64,000 bases of DNA from Faecalibacterium taiwanense (GTDB lineage: Bacteria; Bacillota; Clostridia; Oscillospirales; Ruminococcaceae). Numbering within the stretch: the stretch's first letter is position 1; every line of letters starts with the position of its first letter. The stretch is from assembly GCF_036632915.2 (NCBI RefSeq), contig NZ_CP155552.1, positions 1,922,001 through 1,986,000 on the forward strand. Direction: 5' to 3'. Positions 41,414 to 49,581 of this stretch are shown here, one piece after another. A program made the position numbers and the translations under genes. The notes below the pieces were generated by a model. The model did no database searches and was not told where the DNA came from. It was given only the letters and a program-made list of their open reading frames with translations.

Positions 41414-42813
41414 TTCAGCTCGTTGACGATCTTCTTGAACTCGCGGCCGCGCACCTCAAAGTTGGGGTACAGGTCAAACGATGCGCTGGCCGGGGACAGG
41501 ATGATGATGTCACCGGGCTTTGCGCAGGCACGGGCCAGCTCCACAGCGTGCTGCATGTTGTCGGCATGCTGGATGGGCAGCTCTGCTTCGTTGAAGTTCG
41601 GGTCCTCGCGCACAGCCTTTTCGATGCGGGGGCCGGTGGCACCCATCAGCACAAGATTCTTCACGTGGGCCACCACTTCCGGTGCCAGCGGCTCATAGGG
41701 AATGTGCTTGTCGTAGCCGCCAGCGATCAGAATGACCTTCTGGTTAAAGCTGCGCAGACCGGCAATGGTGCGCGTCGGGCTGGTGCCGATGGAGTCGTTG
41801 TAGTACAGCACGCCGTCCAGCGTGCGCACCGGCTCAATGCGGTGCTCCACACCGGTAAAGGTGCTGCCCACCTTCTGGATGGCTTCCACGGGCACCTCGC
41901 CCCACACGGCAGCGGCAGCGGCCAGCAGGTTTTCAATGTTGTGCAGGCCGCGCAGCTTCACGTCCTTCTGGGCCAGGAAGGGGGTCACAACGCCATCCTC
42001 GGCCATGCAGAGCATGTTGTCCTCCTTGCGCAGGAAGGCACCGTTGTCGGTATCGTGCAGGCGGGTGAACCACACCTGCTTGCCCTTGCAGTCGGACTGC
42101 ATGGAACGGCTGATCTCGTTCTCATAGCCCAGCACAGCGCGGCAGGGCTGCTTCTGGTACAGCAGGATGTTGCGCTTGGCATCAATGTACTCCTGCATGT
42201 CCTTGTGGTGGTCCAGATGGTTGGGGGTGACATTGGTCACCACGGCAATGTTGGGGCTGGAATGCATGCTGATGAGCTGGAAGCTGGAAAGCTCCACCAC
42301 AGCCACATCCTCGGGAGCTACCTCGGGCAGCATGGGCAGCAGAGCTGCGCCGATGTTGCCGCCCAGATGCACCTTGCGGCCTGCGGCCTCGTAGAACTTG
42401 GAGATCAGGGTGGTGGTGGTGGTCTTGCCGTCGGAGCCGGTCACGGCTACGATCTCGCAGGGGCAGAAGTCGAAGAACAGCTCCACCTCACTGGTGACCA
42501 TGGTGCCTGCGGCCATGGCATCCTGCAGGGGCTTTTCAAAGTAGCCCACAAAGCCCGGGGTGCGCATGATGATATCCTGACCCTTGAAGCCATCCAGATA
42601 GTTTTCGCCCAGACTCAGGTCGATGCCCAGCTCCTTGATGGTTGCAGCGTAATCGCCAAAGTCCTCCACGCTCTTTTTCTGGTCGCACAGGGTCACATGG
42701 GCACCCATCTCCACAAACTCCTTGATCAGGGTCTTGTGGCTGACACCGGCACCAATGAAGGCCACTTTTTTGCCTTTGATGAGTTCAATCAGTTTCTGCT
42801 GATCCTTCTGCAT
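41410..42813 (-). CDS. murD: UDP-N-acetylmuramoyl-L-alanine:D-glutamate ligase
   Basis: Adds D-Glu to UDP-MurNAc-L-Ala in the cytoplasm, with ATP (467 aa). Mur ligase domains: an N-terminal Rossmann-like part, the ATP loop GSDGKTTTT (about 120-128), ELSSFQL, then NVTPNHLDHHKDMQEY (about 189-204) and the C-terminal domain with GGYDKHIPYEPL. Its own promoter lies at 42888-42916. GAGGAGG precedes the ATG. It is followed by the overlapping GNAT gene. No other mur cluster genes are adjacent. Confidence 0.96.
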   Translation of the reverse strand: MQKDQQKLIELIKGKKVAFIGAGVSHKTLIKEFVEMGAHVTLCDQKKSVEDFGDYAATIKELGIDLSLGENYLDGFKGQDIIMRTPGFVGYFEKPLQDAMAAGTMVTSEVELFFDFCPCEIVAVTGSDGKTTTTTLISKFYEAAGRKVHLGGNIGAALLPMLPEVAPEDVAVVELSSFQLISMHSSPNIAVVTNVTPNHLDHHKDMQEYIDAKRNILLYQKQPCRAVLGYENEISRSMQSDCKGKQVWFTRLHDTDNGAFLRKEDNMLCMAEDGVVTPFLAQKDVKLRGLHNIENLLAAAAAVWGEVPVEAIQKVGSTFTGVEHRIEPVRTLDGVLYYNDSIGTSPTRTIAGLRSFNQKVILIAGGYDKHIPYEPLAPEVVAHVKNLVLMGATGPRIEKAVREDPNFNEAELPIQHADNMQHAVELARACAKPGDIIILSPASASFDLYPNFEVRGREFKKIVNELK

Positions 42814-42887
42814 AAAAACAGTTCCTCCTCCATAATATCGTATTCAGAACGCACCTCAAAACGGGTGCAGAGATGTTTCGCTGTACC

Positions 42888-42916
42888 ATTATAGTCCATT
42901 TAGCCGCAATTGGCAA
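42888..42916 (-). promoter_or_regulatory. Promoter of murD
   Basis: On the minus strand, TTGCCA (42916-42911) and TATAAT (42893-42888) are separated by 17 bp, about 75 bp before the murD start. Confidence 0.75.
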
Positions 42917-43068
42917 CGGAAAAACGCCCTTTTTGCCCCAAAAAGCAAGGTAAATTCACAATTCTGCAATTGTATTTTGCCGCTGTTTCTGCTACACTTG
43001 TCGAAGCAGAGTGCTTTTTGTATACAAAAAGCCTTTTTTCGCAAATACCATAGAATGAGGTCATCCCC

Positions 43069-44640
43069 TTGAAACAGTTCTTCCGTATTACCGCAGCATT
43101 GCTTGCTGCTGCGTTCCTGCTTGCGCTCACCGGCTGCGGCAGCAGTTCCAGTGCGCCAAGCTTTACATGGTTCGTGGATACCATTCCCGCAAACCTCGAC
43201 CCGCAGGTGGCTTCTGCTGCCCCGGACGTGATCGCCTGCGAGAACCTTTACAGCGGGCTTGTCCGCAAAAAAGCGGATGGCGAGATCGTGCCCGATCTGT
43301 CCGAGAGCTGGACGGTCTCCTCCGATGGCAAGACCTACACCTTCCAGATCAAGGACGGCCTGACCTACAAGGCCGTTAAGGGCGCTTCCACGGATCACAC
43401 CATCACTGCCGAGGACTTTGTGTTTGCATTCCGGCGTATATTCCAGCCGCAGACAAATTCCCCTTATGCCGTGGAGTTTGCCGCCCTTGAGAACAGTGCT
43501 GCCGTGCTGGCTGGCACAGCCGATGCCAGCACGCTGGGCGTTTCGGCCGCCGGCCCGCTGACGCTGGTGTTCCGCCTGAGTGAAAAGGACGACAACTTCC
43601 TTGCCAAGCTCACCCTGCCCGGTGCCATGCCCTGCGATGAAGCATTTTTTGAAAGCACCCGCGGCACCTACGGCCTGACCGCCAAGACCACCCTTTCCAG
43701 CGGCAGCTTCTATCTTTACAACTGGACGGCCAGCGGCCTGTTCCTGCACCGGGATGTCTCCTCCCCCATGATCGGCAGCCTGCGTCTGGTGCAGAACACC
43801 GGCAGCACCGGCAAGAGCGCCGCCCAGCTCATTGCAGACGAAAAATGCTCCGCCGCGCTGGACGACACCGGCGAGGATACCTCGCTGCAGTCGGTGGATT
43901 ACTCCGACACCACCTGGGCACTGCTGTTCAACAGCGCCGAAGATTCTGTGTTTGCCGATCAGGAACTGCGGCAGGCGCTTGCCGGCATCGCCCGGGAGAA
44001 TGTGGATGTGCCCTCTTCCGGTCTGTACACCGCTGCCGAGGGTCTTGTGCCCACCGGCCTTTCCGTGGACGGCATCGATTACCGCAAGTCTGCCAGGAAC
44101 CCGCTGCCCACCATCACCGACCCCCGTACATTGTACCTGAATGCACGGCAGGGCATGGCCAGCTCGGATTTTTCCGGCGTGACCATCCTGCTGCCGAAGG
44201 AAGCCGGCCTGACCGAACTGGCCGAGCAGATCAACGGCGCATGGCAGAAGGACTGCTCCCTTTTCTTCTCGGTGGAAGAGGTTCCGCAGGAGGAGTTCGA
44301 CAAACGCCTTGCAGCGGGCAGCTACACCATTGCGCTGGCTCCCATCCGCGCCGAAGGCGGCAGCGTATACCAGATGCTGCAGCAGTTCACGGCCGAGGGC
44401 GGCGGCCTGACCGGCTGGTCCGACCCCATCTACTCTCAGCGTCTGGCCGAGAGTGCCCAGCAGACCGGCAACGCCCGCTGTGCCCTGCTGGCCGATTGTG
44501 AGCGCCAGCTGCTGGAAGGCTGCGCCGTGGTGCCGCTGCTGGGCCAGAACAGGCGTCTGCTGGTGGCGGACGGCATCACCGGCCTTGTGTTCGACCCCTT
44601 CACGCCAGTGCTGGACCTGACCGATGCCCAGAAAAACTGA
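43069..44640 (+). CDS. Peptide/nickel ABC transporter substrate-binding lipoprotein (family 5), orphan
   Basis: A 523-residue extracellular solute-binding protein of the OppA/DppA type. A signal peptide ends in the lipobox LTGC (C23), followed by a Ser-rich linker. The mature part begins with the family pattern of a predicted strand, NLDPQVASA, then ENLYSGLVRK and the SWTVSSDGKTYTFQIKDGLT box (about 83-102). The TTG at 43069 is preceded by ATGAGG, and the signal peptide begins there. No permease or ATPase gene is adjacent, so it may use a remote system. The next feature, 55 bp on, is a tRNA. Confidence 0.9.
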   Translation: MKQFFRITAALLAAAFLLALTGCGSSSSAPSFTWFVDTIPANLDPQVASAAPDVIACENLYSGLVRKKADGEIVPDLSESWTVSSDGKTYTFQIKDGLTYKAVKGASTDHTITAEDFVFAFRRIFQPQTNSPYAVEFAALENSAAVLAGTADASTLGVSAAGPLTLVFRLSEKDDNFLAKLTLPGAMPCDEAFFESTRGTYGLTAKTTLSSGSFYLYNWTASGLFLHRDVSSPMIGSLRLVQNTGSTGKSAAQLIADEKCSAALDDTGEDTSLQSVDYSDTTWALLFNSAEDSVFADQELRQALAGIARENVDVPSSGLYTAAEGLVPTGLSVDGIDYRKSARNPLPTITDPRTLYLNARQGMASSDFSGVTILLPKEAGLTELAEQINGAWQKDCSLFFSVEEVPQEEFDKRLAAGSYTIALAPIRAEGGSVYQMLQQFTAEGGGLTGWSDPIYSQRLAESAQQTGNARCALLADCERQLLEGCAVVPLLGQNRRLLVADGITGLVFDPFTPVLDLTDAQKN

Positions 44641-44653
44641 CATTCTCCGGCCC

Positions 44654-44682
44654 TTGACAATCCCGTCCCTCTTTGCTACAAT
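44654..44682 (+). promoter_or_regulatory. Promoter of tRNA-Gly(CCC)
   Basis: TTGACA (44654-44659) and TACAAT (44677-44682) are separated by 17 bp. The tRNA begins 14 nt after the -10. Confidence 0.9.
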
Positions 44683-44695
44683 AAATGAGCAACTT

Positions 44696-44771
44696 GCAGG
44701 GTTAGCTCATCCGGTAGAGCGGCTGCTTCCCAAGCAGCAGGCGGCGGGTTCGGGTCCCGTACCCTGCTCCA
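44696..44771 (+). tRNA. tRNA-Gly(CCC)
   Basis: A 76-nt cloverleaf: acceptor GCAGGGT pairs with ACCCTGC, the anticodon loop CTTCCCAAG has CCC, the T loop is TTCGGGT, and the CCA is encoded. Confidence 0.96.
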
Positions 44772-44776
44772 AAAAC

Positions 44777-44812
44777 AAACGGCAAACCGTGGAATATCGG
44801 TTTGCCGTTTTT
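44777..44812 (+). terminator. Terminator after tRNA-Gly(CCC)
   Basis: AAACGGCAAACCG (44777-44789) pairs perfectly with CGGTTTGCCGTTT (44798-44810), followed by more T. Read-through into the next operon is possible but would be limited. Confidence 0.88.
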
Positions 44813-44852
44813 GCTTACAGCCGCTCCCTGCAAAATACGAAAGGACTCTGCC

Positions 44853-45230
44853 ATGATCTTTGTTCCCCTGCTGCATTACTTCAAATGCAAAAATTCCTAC
44901 AGCGGCAACGAATACGGTCTGCGATACCGGATGATCCCCGGCAAGCGCACCGTGCCGGACCCGGACGGCGGCGAGGGTGCCACAAAAGAGGAAAGCATCC
45001 TCACCGTGGACTACTGGCCGGACCCCTGGACCATTGAAAAGACCGACCCTGCCCTGCGGGTGCAGAAGGTGTTTCCGCTCACCGACGAGGGCCGGGAGGC
45101 CACAGCCGCTTTTTTGCAGGACGCGTTCAATGCCGATCCTGACCGCTGGAAAAACTGCCCCAGCATGATGGACAGCGACCCGTGGGAGCCGCCTGCTGCC
45201 GAAGCCGAGCCGGACAAGCCGAAGGAATAA
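44853..45230 (+). CDS. Hypothetical protein preceding dnaD (125 aa)
   Basis: A soluble, acidic, proline-rich-tailed protein with no recognised domain. The N-terminal part is aromatic and basic (MIFVPLLHYFKCKNS), a Trp-Pro-rich middle (DYWPDPWTI) follows, and the C-terminus is low-complexity Pro/Glu/Asp. The ATG at 44853 has AAAGGA upstream. It ends 3 bp before the DnaD gene start, so it is co-translated with the helicase-loading pair. A helper role in that complex is inferred from position only. Confidence 0.7.
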   Translation: MIFVPLLHYFKCKNSYSGNEYGLRYRMIPGKRTVPDPDGGEGATKEESILTVDYWPDPWTIEKTDPALRVQKVFPLTDEGREATAAFLQDAFNADPDRWKNCPSMMDSDPWEPPAAEAEPDKPKE

Positions 45231-45233
45231 AAC

Positions 45234-46148
45234 ATGATCTATCGTTTAAAAGAACTCAAGGGCGATACCATTGCAGTGCCGCAGCTGGTGTTTTCCAAAC
45301 TGGGCATCGCCGAAGAATACAATGTGCGCGTGGCTCTGTATGTGCTGGCGACCGGCATCACCGACCCGGACAAGATCTGTGCCGACCTCAAGCTGCGCAG
45401 CCGCATCAGCGCCGAGAGCGCCCTCTCCTTCTGGGCAGGCGCTGGCCTGCTGGAGCGGTACGAAGAGAACGCTGCACCGGGCGAGGAACCCAGCGCCCCC
45501 GCACCCATGACCTGGGCCGAGATCGCTGCGGCCAGCCGCACCGACCCCATGATCTCCAGCCTGATCGACTGCGCACAGACCGGCTTTGCCCGTCCGCTGA
45601 CCCACAGGGAGATGGAAAAGCTGGTCAACCTTTATATGCAGGAGGGCTTTGCGCCGGAGACCGTGATGCTGTGCACCGCCTACGTTGCCAGCACCGGCCG
45701 CAGCACCATGGCCGCCGTAGTGCATGAGCTGAAGGTGTGGCGCACCGAGGGCGTGGAGACCGGTGAGCAGGCCGATGCCCACCTCAAACTGCTGGCACTG
45801 CGCCAGAGCCGCGAGCAGTATGTCAGCGGCCTTCTGAACATCCCGGAAAGCGAGCTGACCCTTGGCGGGCGCAAGGCCATTGCACGCTGGTACGAGGTTT
45901 ACGGCTACGACGATGCCATGGTGCAGGAAGCTGCCGTGCAGGCCGGGGCCAAGCGCGACCTGTGGTACTGGAACAGTATCCTCAAAACATGGAACGCCAA
46001 GGGCCTGCGCACCGTGCACGATGTGCGCAGCCCGGTGGCTGCTGCAGGCGCAAGCCGGAACCTCCGGGTAGACCGCGAAGCCCCCAGCGGCAACGATTTC
46101 CTCAAGAACGCTGCCCGCCGCCGTCCGTTGAAAAAGAAGCCGGAATAA
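45234..46148 (+). CDS. DnaD-domain replication initiation protein
   Basis: A primosome protein that helps open origins and load the replicative helicase (304 aa). The N-terminal winged-helix part is followed by two DnaB_2/DnaD C-terminal-like modules. The first runs from about residue 95 to 170, and the second from about 185 to 260, where the family motif YWNSILKTWNAKGLRT is seen. A basic tail ends the protein. It begins 3 bp after the hypothetical gene and is followed 9 bp later by the DnaC-like ATPase gene, the pairing expected for helicase loading. Confidence 0.88.
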   Translation: MIYRLKELKGDTIAVPQLVFSKLGIAEEYNVRVALYVLATGITDPDKICADLKLRSRISAESALSFWAGAGLLERYEENAAPGEEPSAPAPMTWAEIAAASRTDPMISSLIDCAQTGFARPLTHREMEKLVNLYMQEGFAPETVMLCTAYVASTGRSTMAAVVHELKVWRTEGVETGEQADAHLKLLALRQSREQYVSGLLNIPESELTLGGRKAIARWYEVYGYDDAMVQEAAVQAGAKRDLWYWNSILKTWNAKGLRTVHDVRSPVAAAGASRNLRVDREAPSGNDFLKNAARRRPLKKKPE

Positions 46149-46157
46149 GGAGGAGCC

Positions 46158-47135
46158 ATGCGTACCAAAAACGAACTGTATCAGGAAGCCATGCGCACCG
46201 TGGCCGCCCGGCGGCAGATGGCCAGAGCCAGAGCCGAGGATGCCCGCGCCGAAGCCGAAGCCGCCATTCCCGCCCTGCGCCATGCAGAAGAAGAGGTGCG
46301 GGTGCGGGGCATCCGCTGCGCACTGGCCGGTGCTGCGGGCAAGGACCGCACCGAAGCTGCCGCCGCCCTTGCCGATGCAAAGCAGAAGCTGACCGCCCTG
46401 CTGGCACAAAGCGGACGGCCCGCTGATGCACTGGAGCCGCGCTTTGTCTGCCCCAAATGTCAGGACACCGGCAGCGTGAATGGCCGCACCTGTGAGTGCG
46501 TGCACAAGGTGATGCAGCAGCTGCGCCGCAAGGAGATCGAGGCGCTGTCCAGCCTGTCCATTGCAAGCTTTGACACCATGGAGCTGCGCTATTATCCGAA
46601 CCGTGCCGATGAAAAGGTGGGCGGTGCCATCCGCCCTTACATGGCCGATATGCTGGCAGACCTGCGCAGCTACGCGGAAGAGTTTGACCACCACAGCGAG
46701 AGCCTGATGCTGTTTGGCAATGCGGGCCTTGGCAAGACCCACGCGGCCCTTGCCATTGCGGGCATTGTGCTGGAAAAGGGCTACGATGTGATCTATGTTT
46801 CCAGCCCGGACTTTTTCTCCAAGCTGGAAGGGCTGCACTTTGGTGCAGACCCGGTAGGCGAGGAGGAAACGCTGATGCAGACCGCTGCCGGGGCCGACCT
46901 GCTCATTCTGGATGATCTTGGCTCGGAGTTCAACTCTGCCTTCCTCATCAGCAGTCTGTACAGTCTGCTCAACAACCGGCTGGGTGCAAAGCTGCCCACC
47001 ATCGTCACCACCAACATCACTGACGGTGCTCTGCTGGAAAAGCTGTATACCGAAAAAATTTCCAGCCGCCTTTCTGCCTTTGTCCCCTGCCTTTTTGCAG
47101 GCGATGACATCCGCACACAGAAAGCAGCTGAATAA
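46158..47135 (+). CDS. DnaC/DnaI-like ATP-binding helicase loader
   Basis: An AAA+ ATPase that delivers the replicative helicase to DNA (325 aa). The N-terminal part is an Ala/Arg/Glu-rich coiled coil (about 1-90) followed by a Cys cluster (CPKC, CEC; about 97-114) that may bind zinc. The ATPase shows Walker A FGNAGLGKTHA (about 191-201), Walker B LLILDDLGSE (about 250-259) and a sensor TTN. AAGGAGG precedes the ATG. It closes the three-gene unit, which is a chromosomal primosome set rather than a prophage, since no phage genes are near. Confidence 0.88.
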   Translation: MRTKNELYQEAMRTVAARRQMARARAEDARAEAEAAIPALRHAEEEVRVRGIRCALAGAAGKDRTEAAAALADAKQKLTALLAQSGRPADALEPRFVCPKCQDTGSVNGRTCECVHKVMQQLRRKEIEALSSLSIASFDTMELRYYPNRADEKVGGAIRPYMADMLADLRSYAEEFDHHSESLMLFGNAGLGKTHAALAIAGIVLEKGYDVIYVSSPDFFSKLEGLHFGADPVGEEETLMQTAAGADLLILDDLGSEFNSAFLISSLYSLLNNRLGAKLPTIVTTNITDGALLEKLYTEKISSRLSAFVPCLFAGDDIRTQKAAE

Positions 47136-47171
47136 AACAAACGGCAATGCAAATGCATTGCCGTTTGTTTT
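47134..47171. terminator. Bidirectional terminator
   Basis: A perfect 18-bp stem (47134-47151 with 47154-47171) has a very short loop, with T/A-rich ends in both directions. It sits between the DnaC-like gene and the convergent metallo-hydrolase gene. Confidence 0.9.
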
Positions 47172-47173
47172 AT

Positions 47174-47962
47174 TTAAAACTCTAATACAGGACTCATTTC
47201 GTTGCGGCGCTGTGCCTGCACGATGCAGTCCTTCTCCGGCACAACGCCCGCCGCGCCCAGCGTGTTGAACACGGTCTGCAGGGCAAGCGCAGGCGTGTTG
47301 TTCTCCTGCGAAAGATGGCACAGCGCAAACTTTTTGCACCCTTCCTGAATGAGTTCCAGCAGCTTTGCCGAGCACTCGTCGTTGGAAAGGTGGCCCCGGG
47401 TGCTTTCAATGCGTGCCCGTAAGTAATAGGGGTACGGCCCGCTGCGCAGCATGTGCAGGTCGTAGTTGCTCTCCAGTGCCACAAGGTCGCAGCCGGAAAG
47501 CGCCTCGTGCACCGGCGGCGTGAGCACGCCAAGGTCGGTTGCAATGGTCATGGTCTTGCCGTCCGGGGTGTGGATGCGGTAGCCCACACAGGGCACATCG
47601 TGGCTGGTGGGAAAGCTCTGCACGCCAAACGCGCCCACGTCCTCTTCCCTGCCTTCCAGCTCGTGCAGCTCACAGCTGGCCGGTACGATGCCGTTGCTGT
47701 CCAGAAAATCCAGCGTTGCCGCTGCACCGTACACCGGCAGCGTGTTCTTTTTGAGGAAGGTGGAAAGCCCCTTCACATGGTCGCTGTGCTCGTGGGTGAC
47801 AAGGATGCCGTCGCAGTCACTGGCGGCAAGGCCCAGCGCCTTGAGCGCCGCCGAGGTAGTGCGCACGCCCTTGCCCATATCCACAATGAGATACCGCTGC
47901 CCGCAGCGCACCACACTGCTGTTGCCGGAGGAACCCGAATATAACGAGATGAATTCTGCCAT
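47174..47962 (-). CDS. MBL-fold metallo-hydrolase, YycJ/WalJ-like
   Basis: A 262-residue metallo-beta-lactamase-fold protein. The opening SLYSGSSGNSSVV and the metal motif THEHSDHVKG (about 54-63) are typical of YycJ/WalJ, a 5' to 3' exonuclease-like protein linked to cell-wall control and mismatch repair. Further ligands occur in ATDLG and SNYDLHML. The ATG at 47962 is preferred over one 18 nt upstream because AGAGG precedes it. No walRK genes are nearby, so the name is by similarity only. Confidence 0.85.
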   Translation of the reverse strand: MAEFISLYSGSSGNSSVVRCGQRYLIVDMGKGVRTTSAALKALGLAASDCDGILVTHEHSDHVKGLSTFLKKNTLPVYGAAATLDFLDSNGIVPASCELHELEGREEDVGAFGVQSFPTSHDVPCVGYRIHTPDGKTMTIATDLGVLTPPVHEALSGCDLVALESNYDLHMLRSGPYPYYLRARIESTRGHLSNDECSAKLLELIQEGCKKFALCHLSQENNTPALALQTVFNTLGAAGVVPEKDCIVQAQRRNEMSPVLEF

Positions 47963-48028
47963 GAAAAACCTCTGATACACTCAAAAACAGCCCGCCGCAT
48001 ATGCAGCAGGCTGTTTGCTTTTTATAAG

Positions 48029-49312
48029 TTACAGTGCCTGATCCAGTGCAGCGGGCATACGCTCCACCTTGCTGATGTCTGCACCCAGACCGCGCAGCTT
48101 TTCCACGATATTCTCGTAGCCGCGCTCGATGTGGCCGATTTCCTCGATCTCACTGGTGCCGTCTGCCATCAGCGCAGCCACCACCATGGCAGCGCCTGCA
48201 CGCAGATCCAGTGCGCGCAGCGGTGCAGGGGTGAGCTTATCCACGCCCTCAAACACAGCCACCTGACCGTCCACCTGCACGTTGGCACCCATCTTGCGCA
48301 GCTCGTCCACATAGCGGAAGCGGTTATCCCACACGCTCTCGGTCACGGTGCTGGTGCCCTTGGCCACGCTCAGCAGCACGCCCATCAAGGGCTGCATGTC
48401 GGTGGGAAAGCCGGGATGCGGCATAGTGTTGATCTTCAACGGCAGAATATCACCGGTGCGGCGCACACGCACAGCATCGTCAAATTCTTCCACCTCCACG
48501 CCTGCACGGCGCAGCTTTTCGGTAATGGGTTCCAGATGCTTGGGGGTGACGTTCTTCACCAGAACATCGCCGCCGGTGGCAGCAGCAGCCACCATGTAGC
48601 TGCCAGCCTCGATCTGATCCGGGATAATGCTGTAGGTGCAGCCGTGCATCTTTTCCACGCCGCGCACCTTGATCACATCGGTGCCTGCGCCGCGGATGTT
48701 CGCACCGCACATATTCAGGAAGTTTGCCAGATCCACCACATGGGGTTCCTTGGCACAGTTTTCCAGAATGGTCTGGCCCTTGGCCATTACAGCGGAGAGC
48801 ATACCGTTCATGGTAGCGCCCACGCTGACCTTATCAAAGAAGATGTGTGCACCGTTCATCTCCTTGGCGCGCACGCTGATCATGCCGTAGTCCACGCTGT
48901 CCTCTGCGCCCAGAGCACTGAACACCTTCAGGTGCTGGTCAATGGGGCGGGGGCCGAGGTTGCAGCCGCCGGGCATGGCCACCTGAGCCTTGCCAAAACG
49001 GGACAGCAGTGCGCCCAGAAAGTAGTAGCTGGCGCGCATCTGGCGGGACAGGTCGTCCGGGACGTTGGTGCCGGTCAGATGGGTGGTGTCGATCTCGTAG
49101 GTGTTGCGGTTGATCATTTTGATCTGTGCGCCCAGAACGCTGAGGATCTTCAGGCTCACCGCCACATCACTGATATCCGGCAGATTCTCGATCACACAGA
49201 CATCCGCTGCCAGAATGGTTGCAGGCAGGACGCCCACCGCCGCATTTTTGGCACCCGAAATGGTAACTTCGCCGTGCAGGGGCTTGCCGCCCGTAATAAC
49301 AAATTTCTCCAA
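48029..49312 (-). CDS. murA: UDP-N-acetylglucosamine 1-carboxyvinyltransferase
   Basis: The first committed step of peptidoglycan synthesis, adding enolpyruvate to UDP-GlcNAc (427 aa). The substrate Lys is in ISGAKNAAVGVLPA (about 18-31), and the fosfomycin-reactive Cys is in PGGCNLGPRPIDQHL (about 113-127). The C-terminal domain has ALKAG-like repeats of the EPSP-synthase fold. Start: TTG at 49312 with AAGGAG upstream. The longer frame to 49399 has no ribosome site. Promoter candidate TTGCTT and TATAAT (49459-49454 and 49437-49432, 16-bp gap) leaves a leader of about 115 nt. Confidence 0.95.
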   Translation of the reverse strand: MEKFVITGGKPLHGEVTISGAKNAAVGVLPATILAADVCVIENLPDISDVAVSLKILSVLGAQIKMINRNTYEIDTTHLTGTNVPDDLSRQMRASYYFLGALLSRFGKAQVAMPGGCNLGPRPIDQHLKVFSALGAEDSVDYGMISVRAKEMNGAHIFFDKVSVGATMNGMLSAVMAKGQTILENCAKEPHVVDLANFLNMCGANIRGAGTDVIKVRGVEKMHGCTYSIIPDQIEAGSYMVAAAATGGDVLVKNVTPKHLEPITEKLRRAGVEVEEFDDAVRVRRTGDILPLKINTMPHPGFPTDMQPLMGVLLSVAKGTSTVTESVWDNRFRYVDELRKMGANVQVDGQVAVFEGVDKLTPAPLRALDLRAGAAMVVAALMADGTSEIEEIGHIERGYENIVEKLRGLGADISKVERMPAALDQAL

Positions 49313-49581
49313 TTTTATGATCTCCTTGTCGGAGGCCCGCAGCCGCAGGCCTGTTAAGGTTCCTGAAAGCATTTTCCATAAAAGCTGCCTGATGTGCATG
49401 GGCCATAAGGCCGTACACGTACAGCTATCTTATTATACACAACTTTCACAAAAAAGCAAAGCCCCGTTTGGTGTTGTTTTATTATTTTCTGTTTTGCCCA
49501 TTTTCGCGCAGGATATTCCAAAATTTTGATTTCTTTTTCAGGTATTTTACAAAAATCAGATACATTGCTGTTGCGCTTTCT

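Noticed and set aside
44853..47135. DnaD/DnaC pair as a prophage remnant
   Set aside because: No integrase, repressor, terminase or structural genes are nearby, and the pair matches chromosomal helicase-loading genes of Firmicutes.
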